Below are positions 1-5,193 of a stretch of DNA of 6,715 bases, in pieces. Position numbers and translations under genes: made by a program. Origin of the DNA: Gammaproteobacteria bacterium (GTDB taxonomy: Bacteria; Pseudomonadota; Gammaproteobacteria; Steroidobacterales; Steroidobacteraceae); contig JASHSR010000435.1 in NCBI GenBank assembly GCA_030038645.1, positions 1 through 6,715 of the forward strand, given 5' to 3'. The notes beneath the pieces were generated by a model. It searched no databases. It saw only the letters and a program-made list of their open reading frames with translations, and was not told where the DNA came from. The stretch's first letter is position 1, and every line of letters begins with the position of its first letter.

Positions 1-207
1 AATCGGCAGCTTGCGGCGCAGGCCGGGCGCAAGGGCGGGCAGAGCGTCCCCGACGAGAAGCGCAGCTTCTCCCAGAACCCTGGGCTCGCGGCCGAAGCGG
101 GCCGCAAAGGCGGCCAGGCGAGCCACGGCGGTGGCGGCTCGGAGGCCGGCCCCTCCGCGGCGTCCGGGGAGCGCTCCGCGGCGCGCCCGGGCGGCACCGA
201 GCACTGA
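1..207 (+). CDS. KGG-repeat stress protein, 5' end outside window
   Basis: The reading frame is open from base 1 to a TGA at 205-207, giving the last 68 residues of a small protein. It contains two AGRKGG motifs (residues 8-13 and 33-38 of the visible part) joined by a linker SVPDEKRSFS, followed by a Gly/Ser/Ala-rich tail ending GGTEH. The KGG motif is the hallmark of the stress-induced repeat family (Pfam KGG; relatives include YciG of enterobacteria and GsiB of Bacillus). These are small, hydrophilic, probably disordered cytoplasmic proteins linked to general stress and desiccation; their molecular action is poorly defined. It is a paralogue of the next gene: 23 of 28 residues match in the core block. 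The start codon lies to the left of the window, so total length is unknown. Family assignment is firm; role is inferred from the family. Confidence 0.85.
   Translation, partial: NRQLAAQAGRKGGQSVPDEKRSFSQNPGLAAEAGRKGGQASHGGGGSEAGPSAASGERSAARPGGTEH
43..126 (+). repeat. 84-bp direct repeat, copy 1 (KGG core)
   Basis: This block encodes the linker and second KGG motif of the first KGG gene. Ungapped alignment with 422-505 gives 69 of 84 identical bases, and 23 of 28 residues. Several differences are synonymous third-position changes; the others cluster in a five-codon stretch in the middle. It reflects gene duplication rather than a mobile repeat. Confidence 0.85.
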
Positions 208-222
208 CGGCGGGAAGCGGTG

Positions 223-244
223 CGCCGGACGCCGCAGTCCGGCG
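223..244 (+). terminator. Stem-loop after first KGG gene, possible terminator
   Basis: Arms CGCCGGAC (223-230) and GTCCGGCG (237-244) are perfectly complementary, with a 6-base loop. The hairpin starts 15 bases after the TGA of the first KGG gene. No T-run follows, so it is not a classical intrinsic terminator. It could stall polymerase or protect the 3' end of the transcript. In DNA this GC-rich, chance hairpins are common. Confidence 0.35.
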
Positions 245-324
245 AGAGCGCCGCGCACCAGGAACCGCCTTCGCGGATCGGGCGTTACCGAGCATATGGA
301 TGGCCTCGGCCCGCTCGGGGTGGA

Positions 325-329
325 GGAGG
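325..329 (+). promoter_or_regulatory. Strong Shine-Dalgarno for second KGG gene
   Basis: GGAGG at 325-329 (within GGAGGAGGT, 322-330) sits 5 bases before the GTG at 335. It is the best ribosome-binding site seen in the window. It decides the start in favour of this GTG over the in-frame ATG codons at 296 and 377, neither of which has a comparable site. Confidence 0.75.
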
Positions 330-334
330 TTGTA

Positions 335-559
335 GTGTCCGCAGAGAGACGCACGTCGAATCGCGGTTTCGCATCGATGGACGAGGACAAGCAGCGGCGC
401 ATCGCGAGCAAGGGTGGCCGTAGCGTTCCGAACGAGAAGCGCAGCTTCTCCCTCGACAGGCGCCTCGCCGCCGAAGCGGGGCGCAAGGGCGGCCAAGCGA
501 GCCACGCCAGCGCGCGCAAGCGCGCGAGCGCCACGAGCCCTGGGACCAGCTCGCGATAG
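335..559 (+). CDS. KGG-repeat general stress protein (74 aa)
   Basis: A small basic hydrophilic protein of the stress-induced KGG family. The GTG start at 335 follows a strong GGAGG. From there the protein reads MSAERRTSNRGFASMDEDK, and the NRGFASMD...KQR.IASKGG opening is the usual N-terminus of YciG-like proteins; starting at the internal ATG (377) would cut it off. KGG motifs are at residues 26-28 and 51-53, separated by SVPNEKRSFS. A short Lys/Arg/Ser/Ala-rich tail ends in TSSR, with TAG at 557-559. There is no signal peptide or membrane segment, so it is cytoplasmic. It lies 127 bases downstream of its paralogue; they could be co-transcribed or have separate promoters. I saw no convincing -35/-10 pair in the gap. 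It converges with the kinase-receiver gene, 76 bases away. A role in general stress tolerance is inferred from family only. Confidence 0.85.
   Translation: MSAERRTSNRGFASMDEDKQRRIASKGGRSVPNEKRSFSLDRRLAAEAGRKGGQASHASARKRASATSPGTSSR
422..505 (+). repeat. 84-bp direct repeat, copy 2 (KGG core)
   Basis: Second copy of the block at 43-126, 82% identical over 84 bases without gaps. It encodes SVPNEKRSFS through GGQASH in the second KGG gene. The flanking sequences of the two genes differ, so the similarity is confined to the coding core. Confidence 0.85.
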
Positions 560-635
560 TGCAAAGTTTGCGCTGGCCGTTGCAGAAGTTTCACCTTGCA
601 GGCCGGCGCGGCCCGCAGGATGAGCTACCTCGAGC
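560..635. other. Convergent intergenic gap
   Basis: These 76 bases separate the stop of the second KGG gene (+) from the stop of the kinase-receiver gene (-). They contain an 11-base palindrome GCAAAGTTTGC (561-571) and a 5-bp stem with a 3-base loop (601-613). Neither has an adjacent T-run. A bidirectional terminator would be expected here, but I cannot identify a good one. Confidence 0.3.
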
Positions 636-1886
636 TTAAGCCTGGGCGTTGGTCAGGGTCTGATTGAGCAGCAGGCTCAGCGCCTCGGGGTCCACGGGCT
701 TCACGAGGTGCCGGTCGAACCCCGCCCGGCGGGCGCGCTCCCGGTCCTCCTCCTGACCCCAGCCGGTCAACGCGAAGAGCAGGAGGCTCCCGGCCCAGGG
801 CCGCTCCCGCAGCCGCCGGGCCGTCTCGTAGCCGTCGAGTCTCGGCATGCCGATGTCGAGCAGCGCGAGCTGTGGGCGGAATTCCTCCGCGACCCGCAGG
901 GCCTCGAGCCCGTCGCTCGCCGTCCGCACGTCGTGCCCCTCCATGCCGAGCATCAGGGCGAGGCTCTGAGCGGCGTCGTAATTGTCGTCCGCGACGAGGA
1001 TGCGCGCGCGCAGAGAGCCGTCGCCCGCCTTGCCGGTGGAGGGCAGGGGGCGGGCCTCCTCCCGAGGAGCCTGCAGCAGCTCGAGGCGCACGCTGAACGA
1101 GCTGCCCGTCCCCGGACCTGCGCTGTAGGCGCTCACGGATCCCCCGTGCAGCTCCACCAGACGCTTGACGAGCGTGAGTCCCACGCCGAGACCGTCGTGA
1201 AGCGAGGGCTGCGGCCGCTCGACTTGAGTGAACAGGTCGAAGATGCGCTCGAGCATGTCCGCGCGAATGCCGATGCCTTGGTCCGTCACCGTGACCACGG
1301 CATGGCCCTCGTCGCGAACCGCGCGGATTCCGATCTCGGCCCACGGATCGCTGTACTTCGCGCCGTTGTTGAGCAGGTTCGCGAAGACCTGCGCGAGGCG
1401 CGTCGTGTCCGCCTCGACGAGCAGCGGCTCCCGGGGCACCTCGATCGTGACGTGCTGCTGCTTGCTCTCGAGGAGCGGCCGGTTGATTTCGACCGCGATC
1501 TGCACGACGCTCGCGAGGTCGGCGCGCTCCTTTCTGAGCTCGAGCTTTCCGCGAGTGATGCGCGAGACGTCAACCAAGTCGTCGATGAGCCGCACGAGGT
1601 GCTTGAGCTGGCGCTCGATGATGGCGCGAGCGGCTGACGTCGTCGCGTGGTCTCCCTGGGCCATACGCATGATTTGCACGGCGCTGCGGATGGGAGCGAG
1701 CGGATTGCGCAGCTCGTGCGCGAGAGTCGCGAGGAATTCCTCCTTGCGCCGGTCCGCGTCGTGTAGCGCGCTGTACGCGCGGTCCCGCTCGCTCGCGGCC
1801 GCCTGCAAAGCCTCCCGTGCCTGATCGCGCTCCGCGACAGCCCGTGCGAGCGAGGCTTCGAGCGCCGTCTCGTCTGCGGAAATCAT
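636..1886 (-). CDS. Soluble histidine kinase with C-terminal receiver domain
   Basis: A 416-residue cytoplasmic signalling protein. Residues 5-50 are a charged Ala/Glu/Arg-rich helix, likely coiled coil, in place of a recognisable sensor domain. The HisKA dimerisation domain has the H-box FLATLAHELRNPLAPI with phospho-accepting His57. The HATPase domain has the N-box LLNNGAKYSD (171-180), G1 box DQGIGI (202-207) and G2 GLGVGL (232-237). A linker leads to a receiver domain (about 295-412) with acidic pair Asp300/Asp301, phospho-acceptor Asp344 in LLDIGMPRLDG, Thr374 and Lys396 in the KP motif. All key residues are present, so both modules should be active; phosphate probably passes from His57 to Asp344 or to another regulator. 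It has no transmembrane segment. The ATG at 1886 is preceded by GGAG (1896-1899) at 9 bases. It lies 72 bases after the TctE-like kinase and could share its transcript. Input signal and output partner are unknown. Confidence 0.9.
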   Translation of the reverse strand: MISADETALEASLARAVAERDQAREALQAAASERDRAYSALHDADRRKEEFLATLAHELRNPLAPIRSAVQIMRMAQGDHATTSAARAIIERQLKHLVRLIDDLVDVSRITRGKLELRKERADLASVVQIAVEINRPLLESKQQHVTIEVPREPLLVEADTTRLAQVFANLLNNGAKYSDPWAEIGIRAVRDEGHAVVTVTDQGIGIRADMLERIFDLFTQVERPQPSLHDGLGVGLTLVKRLVELHGGSVSAYSAGPGTGSSFSVRLELLQAPREEARPLPSTGKAGDGSLRARILVADDNYDAAQSLALMLGMEGHDVRTASDGLEALRVAEEFRPQLALLDIGMPRLDGYETARRLRERPWAGSLLLFALTGWGQEEDRERARRAGFDRHLVKPVDPEALSLLLNQTLTNAQA

Positions 1887-1958
1887 CGTGCTCTGCTCCC
1901 CCCGTCGGCGTCGTGTCCGCTCGGCGACAGCAAGAACCGGACCGATTGCTCCCGCTCC

Positions 1959-3392
1959 TCAGGCGGCCGTCGCGCGGCTGGCCTCGCGGGCCGTCTCACG
2001 GCCCACCTCGCGGCCCGCCTCGCGCGCGGGCGCCGGAAACTCGACCGTGAAGCGGGCGCCCCGCCCGTCGCTTCCCGGGCTCACGTGCGCGACCGCCCGG
2101 TGCAGCGTTGCAATCTCCTTGACGATCGCGAGCCCGAGGCCGCAGCCGTCCGCGGAGCTCTCCGCCAGGCGGTAGAAGCGCTCGAATATCCGCTCGCGCT
2201 CGGAGGCGGGGATGCCCGGCCCGTCGTCCTCGACGGCGAGCGCCGGCGCAGGAGCCGCCTCGACACTCAGCGTCACGCGGCTGCGCGGGCCGCTGTAGCG
2301 GAGCGCGTTGTCGATGAGGTTCGACATGAGCTCGCCGAGCAGACCCGCGTTGCCGGCGACCATGACGGGCTCGCCGGGGGCGAGGAAGCCGAAGTCGATG
2401 TTGCGCTCTAGGGCGCGCGGGATCCATTCCTCGCCCACGCCGCGCGCGAGACTGACGAGGTCGAGAGTCGTCAAGGCTCGCTCCGCCGCCGCGTCCGGCT
2501 CCGCGCGCGCGAGCGCGAGCAGCTGCTGGGAGAGGCGGGCGGCTCGAGCGACTGCGGCGTGCAGGCCGCCCAGAGCTTGACGCTCGGAGTCGGCGTCGGC
2601 GGCTCGCTCCGCCCGCTCGGCGTACAGGAGCACGGCGGCAAGAGGCGAGCGCAGCTGGTGCGCGGCGTCGGCAACGAACCGCTGCTGCGCCACCATGGCG
2701 CGCTCGAGCCGCGCGAGCAGGTCGTTGATCTTCGAGACCAGAACTCGAGCCTCCTTCGGCAGGTTGAGCTCCGGCACGGGCGTCATGTTGTCGTGGCCGC
2801 GCGCCTCGATGGCCGAGGCGAGCGCGGTGATCGGCTTGAGGCCGTGACTCACCGCGAGCCACGCAAAGACGAGCGCCGTGATGAGCAGCGCGAGCTGTGG
2901 GGCGGCCATGGCAAGCAGGATCTCGGTCATGAGCGTCGAGCGCTTGATCAAGGTCTCGCCGACCTCGACCGTCGCGAGGTCGCCCGCCCGCGGCTCCGCG
3001 AGGGTGGTTGCGACGAGGCGCATCTTGTGGCCGCCCACGGTCGCCGTGCGCAGCCGGACGCTGCCGTCGGGACGGCCCTGCATGAGCGGCAGCGCCGCAT
3101 CGCCCGCGATCAAGCCTCGACGCACGGTGTCGACCCGAAAGTCCGTCTTGTCCACCGCATCGAATTGAAAGATCTGCAAGGCGACCTCCGGCAGATCGAT
3201 GCGAACCTCGCCGTCCGCGATGCGCAGCGCCTGCGCGAGCGAGCGTGTCGAATCGATGAGCCAGCGGTCGTAGACGAGATTGGCGAAGTGGGCCGCGATG
3301 CGGTAGCACGCGATGGCGTCGAGCAGCAGCAACGCGAGCGCCGCGGCGATGACGCGGATCGTGAGGCCGGAGCGCAGGCTCGACTCAGCCAT
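1959..3392 (-). CDS. TctE-like membrane sensor histidine kinase
   Basis: A 477-residue inner-membrane sensor kinase, partner of the response regulator immediately upstream. TM1 is at about 12-36 and TM2 at about 156-182. They flank a periplasmic domain of roughly 120 residues resembling the N-terminal domain of TctE/QseC-type kinases (Pfam 2CSK_N). A HAMP-like linker follows (about 183-235). The H-box FVADAAHQLRSPLAAV carries His245; AHQLR[ST]PLA is typical of the TctE group. The N-box is SNLIDNALRY (357-366), G1 is DDGPGI (389-394) and G2 is GCGLGLAI (416-423). Catalytic residues are intact. The ATG at 3392 overlaps the regulator's stop by 8 bases, with GGAG 10 bases upstream, so translation is probably coupled. 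The C-terminus carries an odd repetitive tail (AREAGREVGRETAREA) after the kinase core. TctE senses tricarboxylates in Salmonella, but no transporter is visible here, so the ligand is unknown. Confidence 0.92.
   Translation of the reverse strand: MAESSLRSGLTIRVIAAALALLLLDAIACYRIAAHFANLVYDRWLIDSTRSLAQALRIADGEVRIDLPEVALQIFQFDAVDKTDFRVDTVRRGLIAGDAALPLMQGRPDGSVRLRTATVGGHKMRLVATTLAEPRAGDLATVEVGETLIKRSTLMTEILLAMAAPQLALLITALVFAWLAVSHGLKPITALASAIEARGHDNMTPVPELNLPKEARVLVSKINDLLARLERAMVAQQRFVADAAHQLRSPLAAVLLYAERAERAADADSERQALGGLHAAVARAARLSQQLLALARAEPDAAAERALTTLDLVSLARGVGEEWIPRALERNIDFGFLAPGEPVMVAGNAGLLGELMSNLIDNALRYSGPRSRVTLSVEAAPAPALAVEDDGPGIPASERERIFERFYRLAESSADGCGLGLAIVKEIATLHRAVAHVSPGSDGRGARFTVEFPAPAREAGREVGRETAREASRATAA
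1981..2028. repeat. Four-copy 12-bp minisatellite in kinase C-terminus
   Basis: Four tandem 12-base units can be read on the + strand: GCCTCGCGGGCC (1981), GTCTCACGGCCC (1993), ACCTCGCGGCCC (2005) and GCCTCGCGCGCG (2017). On the coding strand they encode the imperfect tetrapeptide [AG]-R-E-[AVT] four times, close to the C-terminus of the TctE-like kinase. As 12 is a multiple of 3, copy-number change would keep the frame. Confidence 0.7.
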
Positions 3393-4071
3393 CTCGCTCG
3401 TGCTCCGGGCGGGTCTCGAGGAGGTAGCCGAAGCCGCGCACCGTGCGGACGTTGAGATCGTAGGGCTCGAGCCGGCGGCGCAGGCGGTGCACGGCGACCT
3501 CGATCGCGGTGTCCGACAGCGTCTCGCCCGCCCGCGCGAGCCGGCTCGCGATGTGGTCTTTGTTGACGACTCGGCCCGCGCGCAGGGCGAGCAGCTCGAG
3601 CAGCGCGTACTCGCGCGCGGTGAGATCCACCGGCACGCCGGAGAGCTTCACGCGCGGCTCTCCCATCGTGAGCTCGAGCGGCCCCAAGTGAATGGCCTTG
3701 GAGCGGTCCGCGCGGCTGCGGCGCACGAGCGCGCGGGCCCGGGCCTCGAGCTCCTGCATCTCGAACGGCTTCACGAGGTAGTCGTCCGCGCCGGCGTCGA
3801 GCCCGATCACCCGGTCATCGACGGCGTCCCGCGCGGTGATGACGAGGATCGGCAGGCCGCGGCGCTCGCGGCGCAGCGTGCGGATGAGCGAGAGCCCGTC
3901 CATCTCCGGCAGCGCGAGATCGACGATCGCGAGGTCGTACTCACGGGCGAGGAGCGCGCTCAGCCCCTCGCGCCCACTGCGCAGCCCCTCGACGCTGTAG
4001 CCCCTTTGCGTGAGCAGCGTCTGCAGCGCCGAGCGCAGCTCGACGTCGTCCTCGATGATGAGTAGGTTCAT
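3385..4071 (-). CDS. OmpR/TctD-family response regulator
   Basis: A 228-residue DNA-binding regulator, cognate to the TctE-like kinase. The receiver domain (about 1-115) starts MNLLIIEDD with Asp8/Asp9, and has phospho-acceptor Asp51 in IVDLALPEMDG, Thr79 in VITARD, and Lys101 in the KPF motif. The C-terminal winged-helix domain (about 128-220) shows the PVDLTAREYALLELL strand-helix start, the TAIEVAVHRLRRRLE recognition-helix region and the VRGFGYLLE wing, as in Trans_reg_C proteins. The ATG at 4071 was chosen because the receiver fold begins there; an in-frame GTG 48 codons upstream would add an unrelated extension. No clear Shine-Dalgarno is seen before it (GGTATACCCC precedes the ATG). 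The gene overlaps the kinase by 8 bases (ATGGCTGA). It should act as a phosphorylation-controlled transcription factor; target genes are not shown by the sequence. Confidence 0.94.
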   Translation of the reverse strand: MNLLIIEDDVELRSALQTLLTQRGYSVEGLRSGREGLSALLAREYDLAIVDLALPEMDGLSLIRTLRRERRGLPILVITARDAVDDRVIGLDAGADDYLVKPFEMQELEARARALVRRSRADRSKAIHLGPLELTMGEPRVKLSGVPVDLTAREYALLELLALRAGRVVNKDHIASRLARAGETLSDTAIEVAVHRLRRRLEPYDLNVRTVRGFGYLLETRPEHERDG

Positions 4072-4293
4072 GGGGTATACCGGCCCGGACGGCCATTTTC
4101 GCACAGGCACATGGACGCCTCGTGAAACCTTATGTAAGCGAGTTTGCCGAGCAGGCTTCGCCGGTAGACTCGTTCCAGGCGCTGGCGTTCCGTGGCGGCG
4201 AGCGCCCGCCGCCACACCGGCCGGGGGCGAAGGAGGGAGGGCCTGGTCGGACCGCCAGGTCGGTCCGGTCCGCGCGGACCGGCGGGGGGTGGG
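4072..4293 (-). promoter_or_regulatory. Intergenic region upstream of the two-component operon
   Basis: These 222 bases lie between the stop of the HD gene and the start of the response regulator. This is the largest gap on the - strand and the most likely site of the regulator-kinase promoter. The half nearer the regulator is less GC-rich than the rest of the window, with A/T-richer patches around 4093-4100 and 4125-4135. On the - strand CATAAG (around 4130) is a poor -10 candidate with no good -35. An 8-base palindrome GGTATACC (4074-4081) abuts the start. The half nearer the HD gene is very GC-rich and holds the palindrome listed separately. I cannot define a promoter with confidence. Confidence 0.35.
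4265..4282 (-). terminator. 18-bp perfect palindrome after HD gene, possible terminator
   Basis: CCGGTCCGCGCGGACCGG is its own reverse complement. It begins 11 bases after the TAG of the HD gene on the - strand. As RNA it would fold with 7 pairs around a GCGC loop. A second weaker inverted repeat (CCTGG ... CCAGG, 4243-4260) lies next to it. No U-run follows, so it is either a Rho-assisted or stalling terminator, or a dimeric-protein operator. Confidence 0.4.
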
Positions 4294-5142
4294 CTACAGC
4301 GGCGCGTCCGGATTAGCCATCGTGCGCCACATGTGGGCCACCGGGCTGTCGTCGTTTCCGAGACCTTCTCGAGGCTGCTTGAAATGCCGCCCGATCAGGT
4401 CGACGAACCGGTCGATGGTGACCACCACCTTCGGATCGAAGGCGTACAAATCGCAGATGGTTACCTCGCGCGGCGCATCGTACCAACGGTGCTTGCGTAC
4501 GAACTGGTGCGTCTCCTGCAGCCGCCTGTCCGGTACGTAGTCCTCGCCGAACAGCCGCCGGTACATGGCGGGATATGCATATCCGGCTTTCTCGTCCGGG
4601 AAGAAACGCAGCGCCTGGTGGTAGCGGATCGCGAACGCCACACGCTCGGAGACGTACGGCTCGAGCATCTGCGCGCCCCAGTAGCCGTGGTCGGCGCACA
4701 TGATCTCCTGGACGATGTCGTGCAGCAAGCACGCGAACACGATCTCCTCGTCCGCGCCGCGCTGCAGGGCCTTGTTCGCGCTCTGGAGGCAATGGTTGCC
4801 GGTGTTCGGCAGGCGCAGCGCGAAGAAGTCAACCAGCGTCGGCGCCTGCGGCATCGATGGGAGCCGCGACACGCGGCCGTCGGGGCTCCGGCTCCAGAAG
4901 CCTCTGCCGACGCCGCGGCGGTACGCTCGCGTACTGATCTGCGCATCGAGCTCGGCCACCGTGAGGAATTTCTGCGGGCCAGCGCCCGCCGGCGGGTGCA
5001 TACCGCCGTTGCTCGCCGCCTTGTTGAGCTGGTCGAGCAGCTTTCTCTCGAGCGCGTCGGCGCGCGTTTCGTGGCTCGTCGGGCTCTGCGCCGCATCCCC
5101 GCCGGCGCTCGCGACGGGCTCGTTCCTATCGCTGGGGGACAT
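4294..5142 (-). CDS. HD-domain metalloprotein (phosphohydrolase or diiron oxygenase-like)
   Basis: A 282-residue cytoplasmic protein. Residues 1-58 are polar and probably disordered; there is no signal peptide or membrane segment. The HD-type fold spans about 100-255. Candidate metal ligands are His117 (NTGNHCLQSANKA), His141-Asp142 (ACLLHDIVQE), His152 (DHGYW), His175 (IRYHQ) and Asp231 (ICDLYAFD). The His117-to-HD spacing (24) and the His175-to-Asp231 spacing (56) resemble what I recall for PhnZ, a mixed-valent diiron oxygenase related to inositol oxygenase. Unlike PhnZ (HDIGH) and MIOX (HDLGK), the residue three after the Asp is Gln145. The C-terminus EGLGNDDSPVAHMWRTM is distinctive but I do not recognise it. 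The ATG at 5142 has GGAG at 5152-5155; an in-frame TTG at 5175 is a weaker alternative. The gene follows the dehydrogenase-like gene by 51 bases, probably on the same transcript. The HD fold is well supported; hydrolase versus oxygenase is open and the substrate is unknown. Confidence 0.75.
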   Translation of the reverse strand: MSPSDRNEPVASAGGDAAQSPTSHETRADALERKLLDQLNKAASNGGMHPPAGAGPQKFLTVAELDAQISTRAYRRGVGRGFWSRSPDGRVSRLPSMPQAPTLVDFFALRLPNTGNHCLQSANKALQRGADEEIVFACLLHDIVQEIMCADHGYWGAQMLEPYVSERVAFAIRYHQALRFFPDEKAGYAYPAMYRRLFGEDYVPDRRLQETHQFVRKHRWYDAPREVTICDLYAFDPKVVVTIDRFVDLIGRHFKQPREGLGNDDSPVAHMWRTMANPDAPL

Positions 5143-5193
5143 GGTGCATCTCTCCGATTCGGACTGAAAGGGCAAAGTTCGCGCAGGCCACCT

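Noticed and set aside
11..334. An N-terminal extension of the second KGG protein back to base 11 in the same frame.
   Set aside because: It would run through the first KGG gene in the wrong frame and is Arg/Pro/Ala-rich. The strong GGAGG before the GTG at 335 and the family-typical N-terminus mark the real start.
561..578. An 18-base sequence matching 5172-5189 at 16 positions (GCAAAGTT-GCGC-GGCC), both in gaps between genes.
   Set aside because: One such near-match is expected by chance in a GC-biased window of this size, and only two copies exist. Not enough for a repeat family.
708..1637. A 309-codon open frame on the + strand opposite the kinase-receiver gene.
   Set aside because: It is the mirror of the kinase reading frame; residues are compositionally biased and no motif is present. 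The - strand product has all kinase and receiver boxes.
2559..3455. A 298-codon + strand frame opposite the TctE-like kinase, and similar ones at 3313-4065.
   Set aside because: Same reason: antisense shadows of well-supported genes, with no ribosome-binding site or domain.
4139..4172. Inverted repeat CGAGT ... ACTCG upstream of the response regulator.
   Set aside because: The arms are only 5 bases and 24 bases apart; this is within chance expectation and does not resemble a known operator closely.
5143..5175. TTG at 5175 as start of the HD gene, adding 11 residues.
   Set aside because: The ATG at 5142 has a properly spaced GGAG; the TTG has no visible site and the added residues fit no motif. 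Kept only as an alternative.
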